The position numbers and the translations under genes are program-made. This document shows, in pieces, positions 10,472 through 22,300 of a DNA stretch of 64,000 nt; within the stretch, counting starts at the first letter, position 1, and each line of letters starts with the position of its first letter. The notes under the pieces were generated by a model. That model was not told the DNA's origin, did not search any database, and worked only from the letters and a program-made list of their open reading frames with translations. The DNA is from Melampsora larici-populina 98AG31 (lineage: Eukaryota > Basidiomycota > Pucciniomycetes > Pucciniales > Melampsoraceae), in NCBI RefSeq assembly GCF_000204055.1, contig NW_006768828.1, forward strand, positions 258,097 through 322,096, in the 5' to 3' direction.

Positions 10472-12879
10472 ATGAAGTCAACTCGGACAATGGCCTTGAT
10501 GTGTAATTGGCCTACATTTCTTTCAGCTATGAGCCGTTGGGATTTGTCTAACACAATAGGTCATCCTGTTGCAATCACGGAGAGCCATGCAAAACCGTGG
10601 GCTGACTTGACAGGACCGGGTCCGTATGATTCGGCACTACGGCAACAGGAGTTTTCTCGAGCGGAAAGAATTCATACATTTGGCATACCGATTGACACGC
10701 CCGAAGCGGCGACTGCATCCACCAACAAGATTCACACTGCGTCTACTGGTCCCATCACACCAATTGATGATCTTTACACCGATGCTCACGGAAAGAGTGT
10801 CAGTGAACAACTTGCATTTGTTATTTGGCTATCAAGAGAAAAATAATATATGACTCATTTATTTGTTTAACAACTCCACCGCTACTAAGTCCAGTCTCCC
10901 TGGCCAGTGGATACAGATCTCTTCGATACGCGCGGCGGACTCGTGCTCGATCGTTTGAGCGGAGTGAAGAGTCGAGAACAACAATCAATACATCAGGAGG
11001 TAGAGGAAGCAACACAGTTGGATGTTTTGCATTCAAGGTTTCACATGGAACCTCCTAATTGGCTTGAAGTGCATCTCTTTGATGCTCCTTCCTCGGACGC
11101 CCACATGGAAAACCTTGGGGAAGGGACATGGGAACCCCTCGAAGGCCAGCTCCAGAGCCCAGGATATTACAGCGAATTGACCAATGTCTTAAGCCAGATT
11201 CCATCGATCAAGGGAGATCCGCCGTCGTGGCTCGACCTGCTCAGGGCAGACGACTCCAATGGAGGTCTGCACAATGATGGCTTTCCATCAAAAAGTTCCT
11301 ACGATAGCATCACAGGGCTTAGGAGTCACTCAGAAGTGCACAATGATTACACTCATGACCCTTTGTCATTTTTCAATATACCTCACATTCCGTTCTCACG
11401 ATCATTATCAGGCAATCATATTCCTGCCGAGCATGCATTGGAAGCTCCAGACAATAATTTTGCTCCTATGCTGCGACACAGCGAGAGAGTTGATACCTCT
11501 TTTGACTCTCAAATGGTCAACACCGAACCCAAACCAATTTCGCGCAGCGCTCCATCGCAAGATCCTTCTTCTCCTACCATTTCTTCTGTCGCAAACGGAA
11601 GACAGCCTCTTGAAGCTCTTGGACATGCTTTCAATCATCTCGCCTATGGACTACCTCGAGGCACAGAGCCTATATCACATATTTCAGAGGCAAAGGTGTC
11701 AGACTCGTCTACAAACTCGTGAGTATCTCCGGCCAGAATTGATATTGAAATTATTTTTCTGATAATACATCGGTCTATAGTGGCTTGCGGGATTCACCAA
11801 TCACATTCAACCCGCTCTTTCAGTATCCGTCACCGGCCAGGCGCGGGCTCAAAGCGTCATTGGCTGAATCAGGACATTCGAAGCGTCCATCTCCGACCAA
11901 TGAAGTTGAATATCAAGCTTCCAGGAAAAGAAACCATCGCAATCCTTCATTCGATAACAAAGAAGAATACACACGTCAGCTGAAAAGTCATTACTCATCC
12001 ATAGGTACTGAAATCCATACCTCGGATTCACCAACTCCCCCGAATGGGAAGCCCTTGCGGTTACAATCCAACCCCTCTGCAACTTCATTGCTCTCCTCTA
12101 AAAGAAACTTTAACTCAAAACTCAAACCGCATGGAAATGAAGGGCGTATATCTCATGATCCAGTATTAGATCATCAAACAAAAATTAAAGCTATACAAAA
12201 ATATTACGGAAAAGCTTGGTATCGAGAAATCTTGAAAAAGAAGGCATTATTGGACAACTCTGAAGATAACCTTGGTCAGGAATTTCTATCAAATCCCGAT
12301 CATCAACCAATTTCACCTAGAGAATTGATTGATTCTACGTATCAGCCTAAAATTCTTGAATTTATAAACTCATTCTCACAAGATCGTATCCATGAGCTTG
12401 ATTCACCGTTTCTCAAAGAAAACATGGGTATAGCTTTGGATAATTACTTGGAAATCTTAACCATCTGTTCTGAAGTTGTTTGGTCTCTTGGTTTAAATAC
12501 AAAGATGGAAGACGATGTTCGTGATGGTTACGAGTGGATAATGGATGAATTAGCTAGACTTCCACAAAGGCAATCCGAGGGATCAACAAATGATGGAGAC
12601 AGGCATCCATCTGAAACACCAATTCCAGATACGAATGATTTTGCAAAAACGTTTGATAGTCTTTCTGTATATGATGGTACTGTATTTTGGTTATCTTATA
12701 GAGTACTTGAAAGAAAACGGGAAAGAGTGGGAGCTAAGTATGTCTTAGAATTTATGTGTCAAAAACGAAGCCATTGGATCAAATATCTAACTCCTCACAC
12801 CGCTAACAAATTATATGTCAAAACTTTATTGATGTTATCAAAAAGGGTAAGGGAATTAAAATATCTTAGTCCAAGATGA
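10472..12879 (+). CDS. Predicted secreted protein, lineage-specific family 1, copy 1 (three exons)
   Basis: Proposed exons 10472-10796, 10908-11718 and 11781-12879 give 744 aa with intron phases 1 and 2. The ATG at 10472 is used because it begins a basic-then-hydrophobic segment (MKSTRTMALMCNWPTFLSAM) that can act as a signal peptide; the frame extends five codons upstream without another ATG. The N-terminal two-thirds is Ser/Pro/His-rich and poorly structured. The last ~225 residues are the conserved part: a YYGKAW motif near residue 519, a helix with LEILTICSEVVWSLG, DGTVFWL, and a basic C-terminal helix (HWIKYLTP...KRVRELKYLS). No known domain is recognised. Copies 2 (15119-17499) and 3 (31685-33455, minus) share exon structure and phases. 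A rust candidate effector or cell-surface role is only an inference from secretion and lineage-specific duplication. The first splice site is the least certain. Confidence 0.75.
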
Positions 12880-13873
12880 AGAGCATAACAAGCCAGGTTA
12901 TTACAAGAGAAGGGTTAATGGGGTTATTTTGAATTCATCCTCTTATCTTATTGTCTGCCTTGAAAGAGGCACAGAAAATGATTTCATTACATGTGTTTCT
13001 TTCTTAGATTTATTTTCATTTCATTTCTCATGTTTGCTATGGCACAGTTCCCGAGTCTTACTGCGAGATCATTTAATTATGTAGCATTTTATCCTCTTAT
13101 TGTCTTTTACTTACCGTAACCATTTTCAAGAAACAAACAGTCAGATGTTTTTTCCTTTGATTCTGCTTATCTCTTGATTTCTCATTTCATTCTATTCTTC
13201 AATCCAATAAGTTCCAAGATGTAGACATGGAAGACATACATTTAGAAAACTCAAAAGAACTATCAATAAATTCTCAATCCTCAGTCTGTGTTCCAAAACT
13301 TGATTCAAAGATTCAATCCTGGAGAAAAACAGTGAATCAAATCATCCCATCTGTAAGGCCGTACACCTCCTAGTTTACAATTTTGTCTTTTCCTTCAAAA
13401 TTGTGACATCTGTTTGTTTCTTTCGAGATAAGATACTTCATTGATTGAACTTTAGTAAACAATTTGTCAAGTATTTTAGCTGTGATATCTTTGTGGATGA
13501 TATTGAATAGACTGCCGGATTGGTCAATGTATCTGACTAAGTTGTCTTCTGGCTTGCTTGTTTTGATTGTGTAGTTGTTGAGGGGCAAAGTAGAATTTGT
13601 TTGTTGAACCTTTGAATTTTTTCAGTCAACAACCGCTAGCCTTAGCCTTGAGGACATGTCAGTTTGTAGTCATTCATTCAAATTTCAAAATTTTTGAGCC
13701 CCACATGTCTGATTTGCAATGTAGGCACGATGTTTGAGCGCCTACCCAGGAAATTCAACGTAGGCGCTCAGAAATAGCGCCTTGATGCATATCAACACAA
13801 AATTCAACAATTTCTTGACTTATTCTCAATAAAATTTATCAAGACACAGCATATACCATGTCTTGAGGACAGT
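12880..13873. other. Intergenic region between family-1 copy 1 and its remnant
   Basis: No supported gene. The first ~100 bases resemble the 3' flanks of the other family-1 copies (a GGGTTAATGGGGTT-like segment). It contains an 11-bp perfect hairpin at 13735-13770. Confidence 0.5.
13735..13770. repeat. Short perfect hairpin (11-bp stem, 14-nt loop)
   Basis: TGAGCGCCTAC at 13735-13745 is the exact complement of GTAGGCGCTCA at 13760-13770. It is GC-rich in AT-rich DNA. No downstream coding sequence needs it; it may be a transposon scar. Confidence 0.5.
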
Positions 13874-14214
13874 ATGAGCAAACTTTTGGATAATCAATTG
13901 GACATCTTAACTATTTGTTCTGAAGTTGTTTCATCTCTTGGTTTAATTTCAAACATGGAAGAAGATGTTTGTGATGGTTATAACTGGAGAATGAATGAAT
14001 TAGCAAAGTGTCCACAAAAACAATTTGAACAGCTACCAATTCCTGGAAACAAGTATGAGCCAAGCATGCATCAAAATTCATGCATCACAGATGAATGCAT
14101 TGGATCAAATACTTAACTCTCTCAAATGCTAAGAGCTCAAAGTTATACGCCAAAACTTTATTATTCTCAGCAAAAAGACCATTGAAACATTTTAGTTTGA
14201 AAGGAGGAGGATAA
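13874..14214 (+). pseudogene. Family-1 C-terminal remnant
   Basis: The translation from 13874 matches the conserved family-1 helix (LDILTICSEVVSSLGL, then a DGY-NW-MNEL segment and IPGNKY as in copy 2). After about 14065 roughly 50 residues of the family domain are missing, and the frame shifts. The C-terminal piece (HWIKYLT...KTLLFSAKR...) resumes in another frame at about 14095 and ends at TAA 14212-14214. There is no signal peptide or upstream exon. This is a truncated, deleted duplicate lying between the two intact copies. Confidence 0.8.
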
Positions 14215-15118
14215 AAAGCAAGAATCAAACCCAGGGGAGTGTTAATGGGGTTTTGTAAAAGAGAAGATCAGTTGATAATTTTGTTCCCAGCTGGAGATCA
14301 TCACTATTGACTTATAAGCCTGAGTTATGATGATTGGTCATCTCATGATTTAGAAGCTCTCATAATGCAATTCAGATTTTCTTGTTCAAAGTTAGAAACA
14401 CTTTGAATTCTTCAGGTACATCTTGAGAATGTGCAGGTTCAAAGGCAAAATCCTTGAGATCTTAACTTACCAACTTGCTGTCCCAGGCATACCACAAATC
14501 TTTCCCTCCTTTAAATCTCTGGGACCCAAACATTATCAATCTAAACACAGCAAAGACTGAATTTTATGGTTCTCAGTGGGATTTAACCTTTGAAGTTTCA
14601 TCTTCTTTAAGGTAGTAAGAAACTTTCTTATCATTTTCGAGGTCCAACATATACATATCAGTTATCCATCTTGATTCTCGAACCACAGGAGAGGCGCTTA
14701 TACTTATCATTTGATGTAGCTATGATCGGGATTTCAAAACATTGAAGCTCATTGAACAACATCAAGATATGTATCAAGATTCAACATGCAGAACCCTGAT
14801 CGATTCGCATCTGCAGGTCATTACATAAGAGCAAAGTGGTTTCGATTTCAAACCTTTATCCCGTTATCATAATGTGGGCATCGATTCTGCTTTACTGAAT
14901 GGGTCTTGATAGCTTCAAAACGTATCGTCTTGCATCTTTGGCTTGCTGAAACCAACGCGCTTGCTACATAGTACAAGGGGTGGACACTATGTTTCCGCGG
15001 TTTTCACCTTTTCCGTCACTTTGCTTCGCCATCGAGTGGGCTGCGATGCTTCCCAGAATCACAACCAGCAGGCACTCTGGATCAGGCATCAAGCGACTGG
15101 ACTGTGGATCTAGCCAAC
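14215..15118. other. Intergenic, upstream of family-1 copy 2
   Basis: No supported gene. The segment following the remnant resembles the DNA following copy 2 (shared phrases such as GAGAATGNGCAGGTTCA near 14430 and 17830), so duplication extended past the coding region. Confidence 0.4.
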
Positions 15119-17499
15119 ATGAAGTCAATTCCGACGACGGCCTTGCTGTTTAGTTGGCCTATATTCCTGACAGCTATGGGCGTCAGGGAATTATCTAACA
15201 CGATAGGTCATCCTGTTGCAACCACGGAGAGTCATTTAGAACCATGGTCTTACTTGTTAAAATCTTGGGATCAGGCACTTCAACCGCAGGAAGGTGCTCG
15301 AACGGAAACAAGATATCCATCAGGAATAACGTTCAACCCACCCGGAACAGTGATTACTTCCAACAATATTCAGTCTACTGGTCACATTACACCGATTGAA
15401 ACTTTTTATACCGATGCATATGGCAAGAGTGTCAGCGAACAAGTTGAATTTATCTTCTCCCCTATCAAGACAAAATTAATCTTTGACTATCTCTTTTGCT
15501 CAAAAACTTCATTGCTACGAAGTGCAGTCTCTTTGGCAAGTGAATAAATATCTCTTCAACACGCGCGACAGACTAGTGCCCGATCATTGGAGTGGAGTCG
15601 CGAGTCTGGAACAACGTCCAATAAATCAGGAGGCAGGAAAAGAGCACCCTCAGTCAAACACATCACCTTCAAGTCCACGGACACAATCTCCTTGGCGCGA
15701 GTCAAGTACGTTGAATTCACCTTTATCGGCCACCCATGTGGACAATCTTGGAGGGGGGACGTCGGGACACCTCGAAGACCAACTGCAGGACTCAGTGTAC
15801 TACAGCGAATTAAACCATGTCGTAAGCCAGCTTCCAAGAATCGAGGCAGATCCGATGTGGTGGCTTGACCAACTCAGTGCAGCCGACTTCGACGGAGTTC
15901 AACACAATGATGGCCTCCATTTAGGAAATCCCTCCGATAGCGTCACGGGGCTAGGGGACCACTCGGAAGTGCACAATACCTACCCGCATGACCCTCTGGC
16001 CTTTTTGGATGCATCTCACGTTGGTCTTCCACTCTCATCATCCGGTCACCAAAACACTGCCGAGCATCAGGTCAAATCTTCGGAAAATGTCTTCGCTCAC
16101 ATCCTTGGACAGAACGTCATCTTTGATACACCTTTTGGCTCTCAAATCGTCAACAACAAACCCAAACCAATCTCTCATGACGGTTCATTGCAACCTTCCA
16201 CTTCGGTTATTTCTCCTGTCGCAAACCAAAGACAGCCTCTGGAAATTCTTGAAGACTCCAACCATGACACACCTCAAAGTACACAGTCTATATTACCTGC
16301 CTCAGAGGCAGAGCAGAAATTGGAGCGATCTTCCTATTCGTGAGTGCATCTGACCGAAATTGATTAGATTTGCCAATATTTTTCTGATCCTCAGTTTGGT
16401 CAATAGTGGCTTGCAAGATTCCTGGAGTAAATTTTCGCGCCTTCAGCATTCATCACCGGCTAGTCTTGCGCACGAAGAACCCACAAAACATGGACCAGTT
16501 TCATTGCTCGAATCAGGAATACTCAAGCGCCCCGTTCACCCTCCTGGGCTTGAACCACAATCGTCCAGGACAAGACCTCATCATAATCATAATGACGGAT
16601 TTGTCAGTCAAGTAGAAACATATCCCCCGTCAATAAATACCGACATTCATACCCCGGACTCATCAACTCCCTCGAATCAGCAGTCGTCGAGGTTGCAATT
16701 CAGGACCCCTACAACTCCTGTACTCGATTCCGAAACACATCATATCCCGAGACTCAAAAAACACCGTAAAGATCAAGATATACGTAATGATCCAGTCGAT
16801 ATCGAAAATCATGAATCAACATCAGCCATTGAAAGATATTACGGAAAATTTTGGCCTCAAGAAAAACCATACAAGGAGACATTCTTCTTTGATGATTTTG
16901 TAAAACTTGGTACATTTGTGCCCACTTCAAATCATCCATCAACTTCACCTAGGGTATTGATTGATACCTTTCAACCTGAAATTGAAAAATTTATGAATAC
17001 AATTTCAAAAAATTGTATCAATTGGCGTTATAAATCATATCTCACCGACAATATGAGACACCTGTTGGATAATTATCTAGAGATCTTATCCATCTGTTCT
17101 GAAGTTGTTTCATCTAACGGTTCACCTCACAACATGGCAGGAGATCTTCGTGAAGGCTACGATTGGTTAATGGAAGGATTAGAAGATCTTCCACATACTC
17201 AATTTACAAACTTGCCAATACCTGGAAACAAGTATTCATCTCGAAGACCCAGAAGCAGAGCCTTTACGAATCTCTTTGATCGGTTTACCGTCTTCGATGG
17301 TACAGTATATTGGTTAAAACATCTATCATATAGTAGCAGACGTGAAAGAGTGGCGGCTACGTTCGTATTAGCTTTCATGCGTCAGAAACGAGCTCACTGG
17401 ATCCACCATCTGACGCCTTATAGTGCTGATGAGTTATTTGTGCGAACGTTATTGATTTTTGCAAAAAGGGTAAGACCATTGAAATATCCTAGTCAGTAA
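15119..17499 (+). CDS. Predicted secreted protein, lineage-specific family 1, copy 2 (three exons)
   Basis: Exons 15119-15428, 15541-16339 and 16407-17499 join in frame to 733 aa; intron phases are 1 and 2, exactly as in copies 1 and 3. The start MKSIPTTALLFSWPIFLTAM is a good signal peptide candidate. Conserved family signatures follow: GHPVATTESH soon after the signal, NLGGGTSGHLEDQL in exon 2, SEVHNTYPHDPL, and in exon 3 RYYGKFW (about residue 513), LEILSICSEVVSSNG, LPIPGNKY, FDGTVYWLKH, HWIHHLTPYS and KRVRPLKYPS. The conserved C-terminal domain is about 220 residues and helix-rich, function unknown. It sits about 2.2 kb downstream of copy 1 in the same orientation, with the remnant between them, so tandem duplication is the simplest history. 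All exon boundaries use GT-AG except that the first donor (GTGTCA) is weak. Confidence 0.8.
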
Positions 17500-18656
17500 T
17501 GAATACTATAACAAGCGAGCTCATCAAGCTGAGAGAAGGGGGAATGGAGTTTTATATACAGTCCGAACTAGATAACATTGTAGAAGAGCGGTTGAGAATT
17601 CTTGATCCCAACAAGAACTGATAAGGCTGAGTAATGATGATGTAATAATTTACCAATCTCTAGCAAAACTCAAAGAGGATAACAATCCAGCTCATCAAGC
17701 CGAGAGACGGATTGATAGGCTCTCGCAAGATCACAGTCCAACTTTTGATGTCATTGTAGAAGACCAGTTGATAATCTTGGTTACAACAAGGACCAATAAG
17801 CCCGAGTTATGATGATTCATTCTGATACTGAGAATGAGCAGGTTCAGAGGCAAAAAGCTTTGTCATCCAAGTTACCATCGCATACCAATGGTGCGATATA
17901 TTCATACCACATCCATTTTCCTCTTTGACAATTTTGGCACCAATTATTCTCATAGCACCACTTATGCATACTCTAATGATGAAATCAAAATCTTGGCATG
18001 CCTGTACTTGAAGTTATGTTGTACACCAAGACTCTGGCCAAGGTTGTATGCATTGTCCTACTTTCATCTACCAGATGATCAGGTTACCCAAGGAAAATAA
18101 AATCAATTGGATGTTGAATTATTCAGCTTAAGAATACCCAAAACTTGTATAGAACCATTTTTTCTGATAGGACTAAGCTGGAGTCATATTGTACCTTGAA
18201 TAACTGATAGATTGGTAGCTCCAGATTCTTTGTTATTGGACTTTCATACTTATTTATGAGCACCTGTGAGCTACAAAGTGCACAAGACAATGTAAAAATT
18301 GTATGTAGTCCAACCTATTCTAGATATCAAGACTGACACTTGAGCCTCAAGAAAGCAAACCCAGTGACGTCATTTTGGATAGCAGTCAACCTGACAACAA
18401 AGGAATCATTCAATTTTTATGATTACACAACATGAGCACCACTTGAATTTATACAAAAAACATTTCCCTATATGATTGAGCATGATAATGTCACCATTAA
18501 ACCTTAGTACGACTTCAAGGCGCTTATAAACAACCAAGTCACACAAACAACTAGATAGTCCAACATCAATCAATCGACTCAAAGGGAGATCTTTATGAGA
18601 ACAACTGATTTGTGATGTTTTATCTAGGATCCAAGAGTCGAGTGGATCCGTTATTT
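17500..18656. other. Intergenic between family-1 copy 2 and KGD4-like gene
   Basis: Two imperfect copies of a short unit (AGCTCATCAAGC.GAGAGA.GG.. near 17518 and 17691) lie just downstream of copy 2. The open frame at 17834-18100 shows no family features and is probably chance. Confidence 0.5.
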
Positions 18657-19128
18657 TCACCTCACCACTCCACCTCCCTGTGAAAAGAAAGATGTGTTAA
18701 AACAAACAACTCAAGCCCAAGAATAAATAAACCGGGAAGCTCACATTGATCAGTTCAATTTCTTCTTGTGATGGTCTGATATAACTATAAGGAAGTTCGC
18801 TTATGTCATCATAAACAATCACACGAGAGTTTGAATTTGAATTTGATGATGATGATGAAGGTTTAGGATTAGATTGCGGTGAAGTTGAAGAAGGTTGACG
18901 TTGATGATCTAAAAAGCTTGAAAAGTTTTCCTTAATATCGGTAGGTGCCATTGGATGTGGACCTGTTGGAGTTGGTTCTGTGGAAAAGGATTTTTCAACA
19001 TCGAATGAGATCAAGATACCAAAGCTTTGAGAGTGTTTGACTCAACTGCTATCTTGAAATCGTTTACCAATAAATCGAATCAAAGGTTTGTGTACATGAT
19101 TAGCATGACGAGCAGCAGTGCAGAACAT
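18657..19128 (-). CDS. KGD4: Kgd4/YMR31-like mitochondrial 2-oxoglutarate dehydrogenase subunit
   Basis: Three exons (19128-19047, 18977-18745, 18677-18657) join to 111 aa. The start gives a basic presequence-like N-terminus leading to PLIRFIGKR, which matches the family's conserved P-L-I-K/R-F-x-G-K/P-R motif. A TGPHPMAP segment follows (family H-P-H-P-A-x-P), then a Ser-rich linker and the C-terminal ELPYSY...QEEIELINGGG, matching the family's S/E-E-I-E-x-I-x-x-G-G end. The known role is to bridge E3 (dihydrolipoamide dehydrogenase) to the E1-E2 core of the 2-oxoglutarate dehydrogenase complex in the mitochondrial matrix; the animal homologue was once named MRPS36. The last coding exon is only 21 nt. 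It is divergent from RAT1 with 269 bp between start codons. Confidence 0.8.
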
Positions 19129-19397
19129 GATAGTGATATTTAGTGATTTTGAGAGGTAGAGTGTATCTCGTCGAAGGATGCTGATGATCAACTTATTGGA
19201 TGAACTCGGAATGAATGACTTTTAACCCTAACCAAGTTGAGTACTTCAAACTATTGTTTTGTGGGTTTCTGTAGTTTTTGATAATGTATTGTGTCGCATA
19301 CACGCCCATGAAGTAAATATGGAACAGGTTTGTTAACTTTACAAGTCAACTTCGTCTTTAATCTGCATTCAACTTCCTTCACCATCTTCTCAACAAA
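19129..19397. promoter_or_regulatory. Shared divergent promoter region of KGD4-like and RAT1 genes
   Basis: 269 bp separate the two start codons. Both 5' leaders and core promoters must lie here. No TATA box at a convincing distance was seen for either gene. Confidence 0.5.
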
Positions 19398-22300
19398 ATG
19401 GGTGTACCAGCCCTTTTCAGGTTAGTGAACAACTACATACCCTATTCAGATATCTTAAACTGATTTACTTGAATTTTACAGATGGTTATCTAAAAAATAT
19501 CCTAAAATTGTAGAACAAGTTATTGAAGATGTACCTATAAGGACTGAAGTCGAAGGAGGTCTGTTCTTCTAACTGCGAGTCAATTTTGAACTCTTTGACT
19601 TGTATTTGTATCTATCAAACATGAATTTAATGCATACTAACCTTGATTGGAAAAACACAACAGGATACGAAGAAACACCACTTGATATGAGTAAGAGGAA
19701 TCCAAATGGGGTCGAGTTTGGTTAGTCATCCACTAGACTTTTTTATGAAATGGATTTTATCTAACCCAACCATCGATTCATCTTGTGGGCGTAATCAGAC
19801 AATCTATACCTAGATATGAATGGTATCGTACATCCTTGTACTCATCCTGAGGGTAAAAAACCTCCAGAGACAGAAGAAGAAATGATGATCGAAGTCTTCA
19901 AATACACCGAACGAGTCGTTAATATGGTCAGACCACGTAAACTACTTATGATTGCTATTGGTAAGTTATTTATTTTACAAACCATCGAAACTACCTTCAA
20001 ACTGATCTCAACTTTTCGATGGACATAAGATGGAGTTGCACCTCGAGCTAAAATGAATCAACAACGATCAAGACGATTTAGAGCAGCACAAGAAGCACAA
20101 ACAAAAGAAGAAGCTAAATTAGCAGCGATTGAAGAATGGAAAACGATGGGAAAAGAACTTTCAGAAGAATTCAAAAGTGATAAGAAAGCTTGGGATAGTA
20201 ATGCTATCACTCCTGGTACCCCTTTCATGACTCTCTTGACGGAAAGTTTACGTTATTGGATTGTTCATAAGATGAACACTGATCCAGGGTGGAAGCAGGT
20301 CTATTGATTTTTCATTCTTTCTAATCTTTGTAATGACCCTGTGTTTGCGCATCAACTCCTTTACCTGCTATAATATTTTGAATACTGATATCATGTTACT
20401 CTTCTGGATTTTCAGATACAAGTGATTCTTTCGGATGCATCAGTTCCGGGTGAAGGAGAACACAAGATCATGGACTTCATACGACGACAACGGACTCATT
20501 CCAGCTACGATCCAAACACATCTCATGTGATCTATGGTTTGGACGCAGATTTGATTATGCTCTCCTTAGCTACTCATGAACCTCACTTCAAGGTTTTGAG
20601 AGAAGACGTGTTTGCCGATCAAAAGAAAGGTCGTGGTTGTTATACTTGTGGGCAACCAGGTCATCACAGTAGTCAATGTCAAGGCAAACCTAAAGAAAAG
20701 GCCGACGAATTCGATATCAAACAGAAGCCGGTGGAGCGAAAACCTTTCATCTTTCTCGATGTCGCGACTTTGAGAGAATATTTAACTATCGAACTCAATT
20801 TACCTGGCTTGCCATTTCCATTCGATCTTGAACGAGCCATCGATGATTGGGTTCTCTTGATCTTTTTCGTCGGAAATGATTTCTTACCCCATTTACCAAG
20901 TCTTGAGATTCGGGAAGGAGCTGTGGACACCCTTTTAAAGATTTGGAAATCTAACTTGGCCAAGATGGGAGGATATCTTACTGATTGTGGAAAGTTAAAC
21001 TTGGAGAGAACTGAAGTTATTTTAGATGGTCTGGCTGGACGCGAAGATGAAATTTTTCGAAAGAGAAGAGAAGCTGACGAACGACAAGATCGAGATGCGA
21101 AGAAGCGTAAGATTGAAAGTGAACAGAATAGTAGATATGCACCACCAACGACGGGATCTTATGTTCAAGTAACTCCTAGTTCAGAAGCGCCTTCAAGTAA
21201 TCCTAATGTTGGCAACCGCCCTGGCTTCTTACCACCCAAACCAACGTCATCAAACACGACTGGCATTCCAGGATTGAATTCATCCGATCCAAGCTCCCAC
21301 ATCTCAATGATGANNNNNNNNNNNNNNNNNNNNNNNNNNNNNNNNNNNNNNNNNNNNNNNNNNNNNNNNNNNNNNNNNNNNNNNNNNNNNNNNNNNNNNN
21401 NNNNNNNNNNNNNTGATGTGGTCAAAAATCGATTTGCGATCAGAGCTGCCAACCTCGATGCAGATGTAATGTTAAAAGCTCAATTGACCGGTCAATTAGA
21501 CGTTTCGAAGACTGTAGCCTCGATTCTCACACTGTAATGCCTGAAACTAATGCTGTTGACCGAGAACGCGTATGCTGAAGAAGATCCTGATGCTGACGTA
21601 GATATCGATGAGGACTTGATCCAAAACGCTGAACAGAATCCTATGGACCCCGAAGCTGCACCGACGGACGCGGATTTAACATCACCTGTACATCGTTCCA
21701 AGCGAAAAGCAGATAGTCTGGAAGACGAGGATTCCGTTTTAATATCAGGTATCATACCTGAAGAAGTTGTTCTTTCGGAGGACGATGATGATGATGCGGG
21801 GAACATTTCAGTTGCGCTACCTAGTGGTCCTAGTAAGCCTCCGACACTGAAAATGCTCGGTAACAATATGGTGGAACAAGATGATACGGTCAAGTGAGAC
21901 TCTTATCTAACAAATTCCTTCGATCAACACCGTTTTGAGCATTCACTGATGATTTGACGACACTAGGTTATGGGAACCCGGTTATCGTGAACGATATTAT
22001 CGACAGAAATTTGGAATCGAATTGTCTGATGAGGTTGAAAGACGAAAGTAAGTGGTTTAGACCACCCCTTCAAATTCAATTACCTTTGCTCATATAAACT
22101 TGATATATGCGCCTTTTTCTTCAAGAATTGTACAGTGTTACGTAGAAGGTCTTGCATGGGTCCTTGCCTATTACTACCAAGGTTGTCAGTCTTGGCAATG
22201 GTATTACCCTTACCATTATTCACCATTTGCTGCCGATTTTACCAATCTTAAGGATATGAAAGTAGAATTTAAACTCGGACAACCTTTCAAGCCTTATGAA

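Noticed and set aside
11259..11762. Long plus-strand frame overlapping family-1 copy 1 exon 2
   Set aside because: It is an alternate-frame shadow; the other frame carries the conserved family residues.
15556..15868. 93-codon frames on both strands over family-1 copy 2
   Set aside because: Shadows of the spliced gene; no independent conservation.
17834..18100. 88-codon plus ORF after family-1 copy 2
   Set aside because: ATG lies in a duplicated non-coding flank also present near 14430; no features.
21492..21893. 133-codon minus-strand ORF over RAT1
   Set aside because: Antisense of the acidic Rat1 segment; Ser-rich reading is the mirror of Asp/Glu codons.
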